Shown: positions 48,297-61,698, counted from the first letter of the stretch. The stretch is DNA of 64,000 bases from Metopolophium dirhodum (GCF_019925205.1 NC_083560.1:128127062-128191061); one strand, 5' to 3'. The notes: generated by a model not told the origin, from the sequence alone. Numbers and translations are program-made.

Positions 48297-50590
48297 AGAT
48301 TCTGAGCGAAGCGATGAATGTATTGATTTTACAATAATGTGTATTTTAGATTCTGAGCGAAGCGATGAATGTATTGATTTTACAATGATGTGTTTTTTTT
48401 TAATTTTTTAATTTTTTAAATTTTTTTTTTTATTTTTGTGTCTGTCATTATCTTTTAGGACAGTAAAAGTGCTTGGATTTTCTTCAATAGTAACTTTTCT
48501 GATAGGAAAGTGAATCTAGTTGGTACTTTGGGGGGGTCTATACTATAGGAATAGTATCTAAACATAATAACTATGTCCCAGGCATATACAAAATTCACTT
48601 GTTTATAAATAGTATAAGAAGTAATTGACAGTTCCATTTTTTATAATCAAAAATAAGAAGAAAAAAAAAACGGGACAATAATAATATGTTGTCTTGAGGA
48701 AAAATTGACAACTACAAGTGTAATATAGTGACATCAACTATCAAGATTGTTTCATTTTCTTATAAATTTAATTAAATATTTCGTCCCACTAAACAGTAAT
48801 ATTTACCCAACCACAAAGGCTTTCATATATTAGATTCTGAGCGAAGCGATGAATGTATTGATTTTACAATGATGTGTGTTTTTTTTTTTTATTTTTTTAT
48901 TTTTGTGTCTGTCATCACTTTTTAGGACAGTAAAAGTGCTTGGATTTTCTTCAATAGTAACTTTTCTGATAGGAAAGTGAATCTAGTTGGTACTTTGGGG
49001 GGTCAAAAGTAAAAATTTACCAGTAGTTTTCAAAAGCGACGTGAAAAACAAAAGAAAAATTAAGGAAAAACGGGAATTCTTACGCAAAATCTGTTTTTGA
49101 GAAAATCGATTTTGGTTTTTGGTGTAACTCTAAAACAAATGACCATAGACATGACATTTTGACTGAATGTTTATAATTGCATTTCCTATACACCATAACA
49201 TTTTCCAAATATTTTGACTTATTTTGAACTGTTTACGAATATTTTCAGTTTTCAATTTTTTTAGTTTTTATTTTTATAAATATCAATAACATTTTATTTG
49301 TTGGGTAAAAAAGCATGACAATCTAACAAAAGCTAGGCTACTGATATATCGTTCTAATAGCAGTTAAAAATATTAAAAATGCATAGGCACAATTTTTTTT
49401 ATAAGCATTTAAAGTTCAAATGTTGACAAAATTTATCAAATTTATAATTTAATAATTGTTTTGTAGTCAAAAATTTATAAAATGTTCAAATTTTATAATA
49501 AAGGATTGAAAATATAAAACAAGGCTCCACGTAAATAGATTATTAATTATAAATTACTTTATTCACAATAATATCAATAAATAATGTTTATATTAGCATT
49601 TTCTATACACCATAAAATGTTGAAAATATTTTGACTCTTTTTGAGCTGTTTACGGCCATTGTCAGTTTTCAATTTTTTTAGTTTTTTTTTCTATAAATAT
49701 CAAGTAAATTTTATCTGTTGAGTAAAAAAGCTTGAAAATTTAATAGAAGGCTCCTAGGTTATTGTTTCAAAGGCAGATGAAAAAAATTAAAAATTCTTAG
49801 TCACAGTTTTTATTTATAAGCATTTAAAGTTCAAATTTTGACAAAATACGGAAAAATCACGAAAATTAGCAAATTATTTTGAGTTGAGAATTCATAAAAA
49901 TTTTTCTTTTTAAATCTAAGATTTGAAAATGTAATATAAAATTACTCATAAGTTTGTCTACCTTTATCAAAAAAAAATGTCTAGAAGAAACTTAAATTAA
50001 ATTTTTATGAGCGTCTGAAATTTATATTTTTACAACATTTGATATTTACTCGATTTCTCATGTAACAATTTTCTTATTTTATTGTAATTAAAAAACGAAT
50101 GACTGTAAATACTTGAAAATTTCACTGAATGTTTATATTAGCATTTTCTATACACCATAAAATGTTGAAAATATTTTGACTCTTTTTGAGCTGTTTACGG
50201 CCATTGTCAGTTTTCAATTTTTTTAGTTTTTTTTCCTATAAATATCAATAAATTTTTATTTGTTTGGTAAAAAAGCGTGAAAATTTAATATAAGGCTCCT
50301 GATATATCGTTCTAATAGCAGTTGAAAAATATTAAAAATACATAGGCACAATTTTTTTTTATAAGCATTTAAAGTTCAAATTTTGACAACATTTATCAAA
50401 TTTATAATTTATTAATTATTTTGTGATTAAAAATTTATAAATTTTATAAATTTTTAACTTTTATGGCTAAGGATTGAAAATTTAAAACAAGGCTCCACGT
50501 AAATAGGTTGTATATAAATTGCTTTATTCACAATAATATCATCAAATATACTTGGTATCATAGGCTGACTGACCGTTTTCGCTCAGAATC
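48297..50590 (+). repeat. Dispersed TIR element(s) with internal tandem units
   Basis: The terminal block GATTCTGAGCGAAGCGATGA occurs three times (48298, 48352, 48833), and the inverted end CGCTCAGAATC lies at 50580-50590. The copy from 48833 to 50590 is therefore a complete 1.76-kb element with 11-bp perfect inverted ends. The two earlier starts are truncated copies stacked in front. Inside, a block starting 'ctatacaccataa' and continuing 'ttgacttattttgaactgtt' recurs at about 49196, 49603 and 50147. No protein coding is seen. Other fragments of the family are at 16548, 21482, 28768, 31558, 40250 and 52820. Confidence 0.8.
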
Positions 50591-50739
50591 GTTTTTCTTA
50601 TACAACGATATTATATCATTGAATTCAAATTTAACACCATCCATTACAGTGACCCACTTGTAATCTACTGTACAGTAGAGCGACATCCACTAACACACTA
50701 ACCTTTTTTTAAATTATTTTTTGTGTCCGTCATAAACTT

Positions 50740-51269
50740 TTGGGGCAGCAAGCACCGTAGCGTACAGTCTACTATTTACCAACCACTACCACGGAGCACC
50801 GACGACGCGACTCAGTCGGCTCTCCCACCAAGCCGTAAAGGTACATGGTGGGACGAGAAGGCTAGTCGCGCCGCACGAGTACCGACCGCCGGATCGCCGG
50901 CAATTCCCTCGCGCCTCGCTCTCGTATACACACCGTTCTCGTACACCTCAACCGTCCTAGCGTCCTAGGACAGTATCGTTGTACCTAGTTTATTTTTGTT
51001 TCATCACATCTCATCGACATTTGTGCCAAACGACCGTTGTGAAACGAAAAATCGTCTGTTTCTTGTAAAAATTGAGAATCTCAATATTTATAAAGTGATC
51101 TCGAAATTAGATTATATTACTGTCATATTATAATGCTACTAAATGATATCACTGTGTCACCTGCCACTCCATCAAACCACACGTTGTGACCGGACTACAG
51201 CGAAAAACATCACCGCCGTAGTCGTGTCGAATTGGCTCCCCGCATAGGAATCGCCTAGAGTCAGCGAAG
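50740..51269 (+). promoter_or_regulatory. GC-rich island ending in a splice donor, candidate first exon
   Basis: This CpG-rich stretch stands out from AT-rich flanks and ends in a strong donor (GAAGAG|GTAAGAG, cut after 51269). The open frame 50723-50968 in it matches nothing. It may be the promoter and non-coding first exon of a plus-strand gene, possibly an alternative start for the ankyrin-like gene at 56191 or one beyond what I can see. An ATG in ideal context (ACCATGGGC at 51345) lies shortly after, in the putative intron. Confidence 0.4.
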
Positions 51270-52820
51270 AGGTAAGAGTTTTTCACGCTGACACATACCT
51301 CGCATTATTTGTTTACAATATTACATTAGTATTAAGATATTTAACCATGGGCATGTTTTCCGGTTTGTTGGGATTACGTCGTAATAAGTATTCACTATGC
51401 AGGTGCATACGCAAAGGGAAATCCGCACGATTGAGAATAACCGTGAAACAGCTGTGCAAAGTAATTACTTAACATACCGCCACCCCGCCCGACCGTCACA
51501 TTTCGTCACGAGACAATATTTTATACTGGCGATAATGACGCAGCGCGTACGCCACAACCTTGAAATCGGTTACCTCCGCCGCCGCCGAGCCGTGACCTAT
51601 TTTGTAGCCTCGCTATAATTATTATTGGAACACGTCGTCACCAGCTGACCATCATTTACGTAATCGTAGAATTTGTTTTTCTCTCTTAAAAGTCGCGCAA
51701 AAGCTCGCGTATTCACCATAAATGTTCACTCTAATCCACTGCATTTTATGGGCTATGGGCTGCACCTGATCGGGAACTCTGCGGACGTCCATGAGTGAGC
51801 ATGACGCGTTTCTTCACGGAATCGCGGACGGCTATCGCACAGCTGCAGCCACAAAACTAAGCGATCTCGCGGTTTTCCAACCACCAACCACCCGTACACA
51901 CTACACGCTACCAATCGTACACGCACGATGGCTACCAGTCCGGTAGGTCAGCCGAGCACAACGTAAGTGGCGCACAATCGGGCAACAGCCACATTGCCTC
52001 CGTAATATTAATGACCGACTGTTTTTTTGCGCGTGAATGACTCGGTGGCCACACACAACAATTATTGGAAACCGCGTCCCGCTAGCCGTTATACTATACG
52101 TCGCACTCACGCAGGAAGTTGCTCCCCGTGTTTGCCGAAAAGAGGGTTGAGGACCCCTTCAGGATTATAGAAAACACAAAATCGATACTAGGACAAGCGC
52201 GTATCCACCCCACTGGTTGGTGTAGGGCGGTCGATTCAGCTTAATTCATATATTTTAAAGACACGAATTGTACACCATAATAATAATCAATTTTAATTTT
52301 TAATTTGAACATTATTATAGTTATAATTTGCATTTTTCTAAATCATGGTCAAAGTAACGAATTTATATTAATAATTATTTTGATAAATAGGTACATATTT
52401 GATATTTTTTTAAATGATAGGCTATTGGTAATAATAGTTTATAGTACTTACACATTTTTTATAATAATAAAAATGATACGAATAATAATCAATTATACAG
52501 TTTTATATTTATAGTATTCATAGTCAATATTACGAGTTTTTAAGAGGACGGTATACCCGCATGTGTTGTCTCCGTCTTACAAGTGCGTATAACATATCAA
52601 ATTTTACGCTCAGCAGAACACGTGTAGCTCCGTTAGTATAAAAATTAGAGCGAATTGACCTCTTATAAAATCTAAAGGTAAGATTATTATCTAGGCAACT
52701 TCATGGGATTTTTATTATATTTTAATTTTAAAACGAGTTATGAGTATTTTAAAATTGTAAATTTATTAATATTATGTCCCGATGCACTGTAAAAATTGTT
52801 AGTCATTCAAGCGTTCCTAT
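51270..52820. other. GC-richer DNA fading to AT-rich, no clear gene
   Basis: GC-rich and CpG-containing to about 52230. The frames at 51397-51618 (+), 51901-52110 (-) and 52305-52514 (+) have no family character. It may be promoter-proximal intron. Confidence 0.35.
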
Positions 52821-53230
52821 ATTAGGTTAACTAAAAGTTCATAATTATTAATAATAATTTGCCTGGGATTTCGATGCACTTTGAATTGTTTTCCTAATCT
52901 AGGCGCGTGGTGCTCATGTATTTTTAAATCAGAATAAAAAGTTTTAATTTCCATTTTTTTAAATTTTTTTGTCAATTTAAAATTTTTATGTTATTTTTTC
53001 ATTGATAAGAGCTTTTTAGGATTTTTGAAAGACTTAAAATTTATTTAAAACCAAATTTTTTTTGGTAAAATTTTCAAAATATTTTGACTGGTTTTGAGCT
53101 GTTTACGGACAATTTCATATTTCAAATTTTTAATTTTTTTTTTTCTATGAATATTAATAAAGTTTTATTTGTTGGGCCAAAAATTGTAAAAATGTAATAC
53201 AAGGCTCCTGATATATTGTTACAATAGCAG
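52820..53230 (+). repeat. Internal fragment of the dispersed TIR family
   Basis: The string 'ttgactggttttgagctgtt' + 'tacggacaatttcat', then 'aagttttatttgttgggcc' and 'ggctcctgatatattgtt', parallels the internal units at 49210-50330. No termini are present. Confidence 0.6.
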
Positions 53231-55480
53231 TTGAAAAATATAATTTTAACGTTTACAGAATTTAATTTGAGTAATCCGTTTGTGACTTATTAATGCCTAA
53301 ATATTCGTTAAATGTACTGCTACCGTTCAATTTAACGAACCCAACAGAAAAAACCAGAAGTCAAAACGAAATTATATCTCAATTTAACAATACCCATAAG
53401 TCGTAACGATCATAATCGATATTCGATAATAACTAATAAGTACAAAAGTCACGCGAATTGGACCTTAATATCTTATCACCACTCCCAGCCGAACACATCC
53501 GTTGTGATGTTTACAGAAATGTTTCATAACATGTGGTTATTTGTTGATAACTTGATAATTGATAACGCTTGTCATTTCATACTTCATAATTTTTATATGA
53601 CAGTTACAACTTAAAAAACTTATAATCTAAGATCGTGCTTAAAAGTTAAATTATATTAAAATACATAATATCTTATTAATTCATTATTTCAACTAAGTTG
53701 TTTTTATAAGTCATGGTAGTTAGTGCGTTTGAATTTTTGTTAACTAGTTCTTATCGTTTAGAAATGTTTGCATTCGTTTTAAACTGACATCAGAAGATGT
53801 AATTTCGAGAATTTACACTAAGACTTAAAAGGTACTTTATATCTCATAAAAAAATTATATTTTTATTCATTACCATCATTATTTAAAATTTGAGAATGTT
53901 ATGTATAGTTTAATTATTTATCAATTTGTTAATGCCTTCAATATCATATTTAATTATGATAGTATAACAATGTACTAACGCATGATACATATCGAAGACT
54001 TAATAGTATGTACCTAATATTGTATTTTTGTTTTTTCTCCGAGTGAAAAATTTCTTTTATTCATGATCTGTAGTTCTTACAGTACCTACTATAAATCTTT
54101 TACGTTCTGGCCGAAAAAGGTGCTAAATAATAAAATATGTCACTGAATACAATAATCATATTTAATTATATCGGTAGTTGGTATGTGAATATAGAATGCT
54201 TAACCCAGTTTTATATTGTATTGAGAGTATATAACTTGTTGCAAATAAAAGAATTGTGAGTGTTTTAAACAATTAGTTGGTACCTATTTGATATAATTTT
54301 TTAAAGACTTGTAGACTGTAGTTTATTTTACAATGTTATTTGGTCAAAACCAACTATTTTTAACCAATTTGAACATATGAATACTTTAAAATACCTATTT
54401 TTTAAGTTATTTGTTTAAACATTAGTCTCATTCAATAATGTGATAAATATAGCGAAATAGTAAATATACATATAATTTATTATTCGATTGAACCTCTTGT
54501 ATGAACAATGTTCACTAAGTTTAAATTAGGTATGAAGTATTATTTTAATAGGCATTTAAAACTGCTGACTTTTATAAACTATACATTTCTTTAGATACCT
54601 ACCTATATTGGATATTAACGAATAATGAATTTACTTTTAAATTTAGAGTATCATACATAATAGCTCAATCATTTTAATATAATAATATTTACTAAATTAC
54701 AACAATAATGTATCATTTTATTAGTGAATATTGTAATATTGCGTAATATCCTTACGTATCAAAATTGTACACATTTCAAATATATTCACATTTATTAATA
54801 CTAAATTAAAAGTTTTAAAATTGCTCTAAATCCAGACGGAAAATGCTTCTAAAAAATATTCGATCCCGGTCTAAAACCTAACCTCATTCACCACTCAGAA
54901 TATATTATGATGATTTTTTACTGATGCAATTGACATATTTAAAATACTTGATAATTATGTTTGATGTCATGATTGGGACTTTGATGTTGTTATAATTAAT
55001 TTAAAAACTCATATTATAAAATTTATAATAATATAAAACTTTATTTTGCATATTGTAACGTTTCTACTTATTAGAGCAAAAAAATTTCATAAAAATGTAG
55101 TTTAAATTGCTTGTGATGTATTTTACCAATGTTGTGTAAATATTGTGCGACTTCTGTGTGATTACGGCATGCACTCCATGCCATAGGTGTTAAGGAATTC
55201 CCACTTTACTACCAGCTAGATGGAAAAAGGTCGTTTTCGAATGCTTCAACCGCTATCGAAAACCAAACTTTCGGTGCAGGCGTGACAAAATATGATATGT
55301 GCAGCTCGTGCGCGAAGGCAATTTCAGTCTTGTGCAAAATGCGGCCTTATCGCTACGCAACGTGATAGTACTCGCCTGCGACCGAAATAGCGAAATAGCT
55401 CACTTCCCGCCCTTGCCACACAATATACTGTAAGCTAATATAGTTGGCAGCACTAACACTTGAGCTCCGCCGTGCGGCTT
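53231..55480. other. AT-rich intergenic DNA
   Basis: Nothing recognisable until about 55160, where GC content rises ahead of the candidate first exon ending at 55563. Confidence 0.5.
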
Positions 55481-55489
55481 GACCCGGCT

Positions 55490-55563
55490 GCCTTTAGGCA
55501 TGTTCCTTCTGTTTCGCCGTTACCGCCGAGCACGACGAACGTGTCCGCGGACGAATTGCCATC
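55490..55563 (+). promoter_or_regulatory. Candidate non-coding first exon of the ankyrin-like gene
   Basis: The GC-rich sequence ends in a strong donor (CCATC|GTAAGT, cut after 55563). The next good acceptor (TTCTGCAG, ending at 56181) leads nine bases later to the ATG at 56191. A short ATG at 55500 would run out of frame to a stop after splicing, so it is at most an upstream ORF. Confidence 0.45.
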
Positions 55564-56190
55564 GTAAGTTTTCATATATTGTTTACGCCTTATGGCGACG
55601 TTGTGTTTATTATATCAATAAACCGTTCACTTAATTAATTAGTGTGTACTCTTTCTCTATCCAGATTCTGACCTATGTACATAAGTAGCCGTTTAAAATA
55701 TTGTTTCTTTCAATACGATATATTGATAAACTATTGAATTAATAAATTGATAAAAAGTGCGTTTCAGTTTACGAGTTTTAATGCATTATTAAAGTTTTTT
55801 ACTGCATGTTTGGATAATTTTAGGAGATTAGTTGCATTTATAGCTAAACTTGTTTAAACGAGTCAAAATATTTGAAAAATTGTATCAAGTATAGAAAATG
55901 ATAAAACAAACATTCGATTAAATATATTCATGTATTAGTACAACTATTTGTTTTTTAATAACATAAAAATAAGAAAATCGTTCGATGAACACTCGTTAAT
56001 ATTTACTGTTTATTTATTGAAAATCCATAATTTTGAAAATTCCTATACATTTTCAGTTTTAACATATTTAAATCATCAATTAGATAACCTTCCTACCAGA
56101 AAAAATACTGACGTTGAAAATTGAAGTATTATTTCAACTACTTTTTGTGTATATATTATTAAAATGTTAATTGTTCTGCAGATTTGGAAA

Positions 56191-57432
56191 ATGTTTTCTC
56201 TAAGGAAGCTAGCCTACTATGCTTGCGATGACGAAGAAAGAACATTTTATGACGATTTAGAGACAATAAAAATCGACATTCAACATTGTTGTATCGATTT
56301 ATTGAGATTTCTAAAAAATGAGACAAAATCAAATATTATGTATGACAACATTGATTTAAACTATGACGGTAAGTGTAAAGATAACGTAGATAAGCGATAT
56401 GGCCTGAACGAATATAAGGCAAAAAGAGCGACTGTATAGCACATTTTTATAGTGTCGAACTATTTACCTTTTCACAACCCAACCGCACTGATCCTTATTA
56501 ATTGTTGTTTAAGTCAAAAGTTAAATACCACCCCTGGTCAATCACCTTCATATCTCTTTATCCGAGCCTGCAGTATACATACGATATCGATCGATCGTAT
56601 TGGGGCAAATAATAGTAATGCTCGTGAATGGGTGTAGGGATTTTGAGCTCTGAAAATATTTATTCAAATAGTAGTTCCAGGACTTTTGGAAGCTTTCTCT
56701 AAAAGACTCTAAATATGTTATTTAATATATTATTGTTATAATGGTCAAACGTTATTTTTTTTAGAATACTCGATGATTGAGAAGGCCTCAGCTAGTGGAC
56801 ACCTGGAGTGCTTGGCGTTCGCCGAAAGTCGCGGGTTTCCATGGACGCGAACCATATGCGTGCAGGCGGCCGCCAATGGACAGCTTGAGTGCCTTAAGTA
56901 CGCACACGAACGGGACTGTCCATGGGACGAGTCGGTGTGCGAGTACGCCGCGGCCAACGGCCACTTGGAGTGCCTGCGATACGCCCGGGAACAGGGTTGT
57001 CCATGGGACTTGTACGCGTGTGAGAAAGCGGCCAGAAATGGCCAACTCGAGTGTCTGGCGTACCTCCAAGACAACGGGTGTCCCTGGGACGAGTCCACGT
57101 GTGAGGCGGCCGCGGCAGGTGGGCACATCGACGTACTGCGGTATGCGTACAATCATGGCTGTCCCTGGGACTCGGCCACGTGTCGGGAAGCCGCGGCCCA
57201 CGGCCACCTAACGTGTCTAGTGTACGCACATGAAAATGGTTGTCTGTGGGATTGCACGACATGTGAAGAGGCCGCAGCTGGCGGCCACCTCCGCTGTCTA
57301 ATGTACGCGCACAACAACGGCTGTATTTGGGACATGTCCACGTGTGACGAGGCAGCGTCAAACGGGCACGGTCAATGTCTGGAATACGCACTGGAAAATG
57401 GTTGCGAGTGGGACGGACGCATTCCATGGTAA
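56191..57432 (+). CDS. Ankyrin-like repeat protein, eight 27-residue repeats, two coding exons
   Basis: Exons 56191-56368 and 56765-57432 join in phase to 281 codons plus stop. The first exon is AT-rich and encodes about 59 residues (MFSLRKLAYYACDDEERTFY...) of no recognised family. The second is strikingly GC-rich and encodes eight tandem repeats of 27 residues with consensus C-x-x-A-A-x-x-G-H-L-x-C-L-x-Y-A-x-x-x-G-C-P-W-D-x-x-T. At DNA level the repeats start at 56857, 56938, 57019, 57100, 57181, 57262 and 57343, with a weaker first copy from about 56776. This short ankyrin-like type, with Cys-Pro-Trp-Asp caps, is known to me mainly from amoebae, oomycetes, algae and giant viruses. Such repeats act as protein-binding scaffolds; the partner is unknown. 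No signal peptide or membrane segment is seen. The start after an acceptor at 56181 is supported by the donor at 55563. Confidence 0.8.
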
Positions 57433-57763
57433 TAGGCAATAGTACTTTCATGTATTATCATCTCCATATTCTGTCCATGTGTGTCTCTGAACTCCTCCTA
57501 AACTGCTGTACCGATTTTGATTTTTTGTGTGTGTGAGTGGTTCCTTGGATGCTTTAGATTTACAATTGGACCGTGTAGGTCCAACCTAGAGAGGTGGATA
57601 TTTTGAGATTTCTGATGGGAATGTTTGTTTATAAATAGTTGTCGTGAGTTATAGAAGAGATAATTAGTAGAAATAAGTAATTTTTTTTTTGTAGATAAAT
57701 GATTACTATTAGTTACTCGGGTAGATAAGGTAAAAGCATAAAATCGTCACGTTTATAGTTTTG

Positions 57764-57769
57764 AATAAA
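57764..57769 (+). terminator. Poly(A) signal of the ankyrin-like gene
   Basis: AATAAA about 330 bases after the stop codon. Other AT-rich hexamers nearby are less canonical. Confidence 0.45.
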
Positions 57770-58980
57770 GTAATTATTAAAACAAATATGAGGGTTGAGT
57801 ATATTTGTAGCTATTATATATAGGTGCTCAAAAGCTAACCTAACCTAACTGATTTTGTGAAAATGTCAAATTGTTCTTGGAGATATCAGGAAAGTTTAAA
57901 GAGTAGTTTGAATCACATTTGATTTATACCAAGTGCTATATCCAATCCACAAAAAGTTAAATGTCCATCTTGGTCGAAATAAAAATTTTGTATTTTTTCA
58001 TTTTCCCATGGGCGAAATCGGGTTATACAACTAAAATTGGACATTAGTTCATCCGAAGTTAATAGCCTCAAAAAACGACTGGACCGTGTTCAATAAAAGT
58101 GTATTGTGTAACTTTTAGTATATTGCAGTTGTTCACGATGAAGACATTTTATATAACAGACAATAAGTAATAATTCAAATTAGATTAACAAAAGTTTGAA
58201 TAGACATATTGGTCAATATTGGTCATCCTGTATTATACATGTTTTGGAGTTAATTTTTTTTATAAATACCTGACTTTAAATTCTTAAATCATACAAACCT
58301 TAATTAATTTGGTTTAACGAACATTCTTGTCTTATAAAATAAATACCTATTGTACGACGACAAATCATTGTTTATGAATATTATGCTTCCATTTGCCCAG
58401 CTTCCATTTACCATATCCATTTTTTTTTTTAGCAGACTCCATTATGTTTTGTTTGTTTTCTATCGTGTAAGATTACAATAATGTTTCTTGGTCTATTACT
58501 TTGTTTAGAATGTGTAGTGTGAACGAAAAAACATTAACTATTGCTAACTTAAATATAATAAAGTTTTTGGCCAAATAAGTGTTTCATACGTGTTTTATAT
58601 ATTGGTCTTAAGCTATGCCAAACTTTAAATATTAATATAAATCATTTTTGTAATTTAAATTCTTTCAAAAGCTATGTAAAGAGTCTTGATTTATCTAGTA
58701 TATAATTAATATTAGTAAATTTAAATACTATTTACTTAATTATACTATATTTTTTCTTTCTTTATTTTAGACATTAGAATACATTTTATTCTAATATGTA
58801 CAATTACTTTATGCTATTATATGTAAATTTTAACTGATAAGATCCGCTTCCCCAGCACAAGGTTGGCTTTTAAGGAGTGCTGCCATTTGATTTATGTTAA
58901 TTGTATATAATATTATAATGTATCACCTATGTTTTTTCAAAATATATTAATATTATTATTATTATGATTATTATTATTAT

Positions 58981-59190
58981 AACTTACTTCTAGTCTGGAT
59001 GCATTAAGTTCAATAACTTCTTTACTACTTTTATCAGTTTTTAAATCATTCTGATTTTCTCCACATTGTTCACAATTTGCTTTTGCTCCAAGATATATAT
59101 TTTTCGATTTAATTTTCTGACGTCCTCATATAGTTTTCTATTATTTAATTTTAATTTTTAATTATCTTCTTTCAGTTCTTTAACTATTTT
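58981..59190 (-). pseudogene. Coiled-coil exon remnant
   Basis: On the minus strand the frame KLKLNNRKLYEDVRKLNRKI (about 59160-59095), and after a shift ANCEQCGENQNDLKTDKSSK followed by EVIELNASRLE, runs to a good donor (GAA|GTAAGTT at about 58985). A stop just upstream and the internal shift indicate a decayed exon or transposon piece. No family is recognised. Confidence 0.35.
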
Positions 59191-59246
59191 ATTTTTTTGT
59201 AACCAAGAGCAACCTTATAATAAATAAAAATATAATTAATATATTA

Positions 59247-59600
59247 TTTTTTTGCCGGACAGATGGAGCGACTGTTGTATTTTTGCCATCCAGATTCTCT
59301 ACTTATCTAGTAGATTTAACCAAAATGTTTTTTTATACAACCCTTATTTACACAATAAACAGAATCAGCCAAATCAGTCAAGCTGTTTTTGAGTTTTATC
59401 GAGACTAACGAAGAGCTTTTCATTTGATTTTAATTTATAAGATTAGCTGCACAGATGGCGCCATTTTGGTATTTTGTCATCCAGATTTCATACTTTTCCA
59501 GTGGATTTTTCTAAAATTTTCTTTCATACAAAACTTGTCTACAGCCACAAAAAAAAAAGAATTAGCCAAATAGGTGCAGCCGATTTGAAGTGATGCGTGG
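59247..59600 (+). repeat. Two diverged tandem copies of a ~194-bp unit, LINE 3'-UTR-like
   Basis: 'ccggacagatggagcgactg' at about 59255 and 'ctgcacagatggcgccattt' at about 59448 start parallel units, each with 'catccagatt', 'tttcatacaa/tttatacaac' and 'agccaaat'. The wording 'tcagtcaagctgtttttgag' resembles the conserved 3' region of several insect retroelements; the exact family is unresolved. Confidence 0.45.
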
Positions 59601-60828
59601 ACGTTGTGGCCTTTGATTTTTATTTAAATATAAAATAAAAGAATAACAGTCAAAATACAAAAAAAAACCGTTTAATAGGTAAATAGCACACAAGTTATTT
59701 TAGATATATTTAAAGAACTTTTGGTAAAAAATGTAGTACGCCATCATTTTATTAAGGAATCAAGCAGTTTTATTTTTGCATTCAATTTAATTGTTTTGAT
59801 TTTATTGGATGTACAAAACAAGTATTATACAGCATAAGTCAAGGGTAAATTAAATAAATATAATATTATATAGATTCCAAATACATACGTACCGTTTGAG
59901 GCGAGTAATAACATTTTTGAAACATTTGTACCTAAATTATTAATTTTTAAGACATAATTTTTGGTATGGTTTTTACCGTTGGCTATGGACTATTAACTTC
60001 GTTTATGGTTGACATGACAATATATAATATAATATTGAAATTTAGCATACTACAATAGTTACACAAAAACAACAGAAAACGGGAACATTACAATTAGCAC
60101 ACGTAAGTAGTTTGTCGGCATTATGAAGACAAATAGATCAACATGATTGTAAAATCGATACATTAATTAAAGGCAGGCTACAAACACATAAGTCACTTAA
60201 GTCTCTTGAACCTCAGTGTGGGACCAGTAAGCGTATTCCAGGAGAATGCAGTCTTGTGTGAAGTGATGTTTCTGTTATGACATATAATATATGTAAGCAT
60301 AATATCTTTGTATACTTATTACTATTAGTTATTAAATTCATAGTTTAACTTATATTTAAAATTATAACAATATAATTTATAAAGTACTATATTATATGAA
60401 ATACTAAAATATAACATAAAATATATTACAAATATGCTACCTAAATTATTTTATCAATATTTAAACTAAAATTCTTGTCCAAAAATAGTGAATCCAAACA
60501 ATTTCATACTTACTGGAAAATAAATTTGCTTAAGATTAATTGGTAAGCGCGTTGAACACGTTTATTTAAATAAAACTGAGTGGATCATTCTAATATTTAA
60601 TTTGTTTATTTTTATTTAATGACCTAGAGTAACCTATAACTTATTTATACAACAACAATAACTACTAAATATTTAATTTGGACAGCAATCATACTGTACT
60701 TTAAATTTTAATGTTTGTTGTGGCCTAAAAACTGCACCGTCTAAATACAAATGTCGGTTACTTACTTATACTTAGTCACCATGCGTCACATACGTCTTAT
60801 ATAAGATATCGGATAAATGGGTTCACGA

Positions 60829-60950
60829 CAGTGGTGTAGCTAAAAAGCCTATCCAAGACGCCGTGTGATTTTAGTATTATTTTATTATTCTTATAACATT
60901 ACATTATCAATAATAATGTGTGGCAGTGGAAAACAATTTGGGAACCACTG
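60829..60950. mobile_element. Possible composite hAT-end remnant
   Basis: It begins CAGTGGTGTAGC and ends GGGAACCACTG, sharing only CAGTGG/CCACTG as inverted ends. Both are typical hAT-type termini, but they look like they belong to different elements, and no 8-bp duplication is seen. Confidence 0.25.
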
Positions 60951-61665
60951 CACTACATGGTATTACACATGAGAGAAATAAACTTATACATATTAGCACA
61001 ATTATCAATACACTGTAAAAAAAAAGAAACCCTGAACGTGTATTTAAAATCGTTTGTTATAGGATAATATCGTGTTTTTTTTTATTCATGGTTGTCGTGT
61101 TCATACGATGCACTGGACTTAATGCGCTGAATTTAATATATTAAACAACAATAATTTTTCCGTTGAATTTACAGTAATGCTTTATTATTAAAGTACTGAT
61201 AAAATGTTAAATCACTTTAAGAAACATCTAATACACTATTTTTTTTAGACATTTCTTTAGATAATAAAAAGAATTTTTCACATTTTTTTTTTTTAACGTG
61301 AAAAAAAACATTTTAATGACGACATATTTTAAATGAATTTTTTTTTTCATGTTTCAATAGTTATATAACTAAATAATATATTTTATGGTCTATTGGTCTA
61401 TCAAAAATTTGGTTTGTGAAAATTGTTAACAATTTATTAATACATAATATATAATATCACTAGAAAATGAAATTAAGTATAAAACATACAATGTTTTTTT
61501 ACATGACTAGATTAGTATTTAGTATTAATACATTGGTAGCATTCCAAGACTAGAAACGGTTTTTTAAAAAATACATTTTAGTATACAATATTTTCTTATA
61601 AATTGTTTACAAACTAAAAAAAATGACTAGGTATATAAATTAAAGTAGGTAACACATAAATTTGT

Positions 61666-61668
<3 letters not shown>

Positions 61669-61698
<30 letters not shown>

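Noticed and set aside
50723..50968. 81-codon plus-strand frame in the GC-rich island
   Set aside because: Composition reflects the island. It starts in AT-rich repeat sequence and has no homology I recognise.
56745..57451. Long open frames on the minus strand and in the other plus frames across the ankyrin-like exon
   Set aside because: They are shadows of the GC-rich 81-bp repeats. The plus frame that splices in phase has a coherent repeat consensus.
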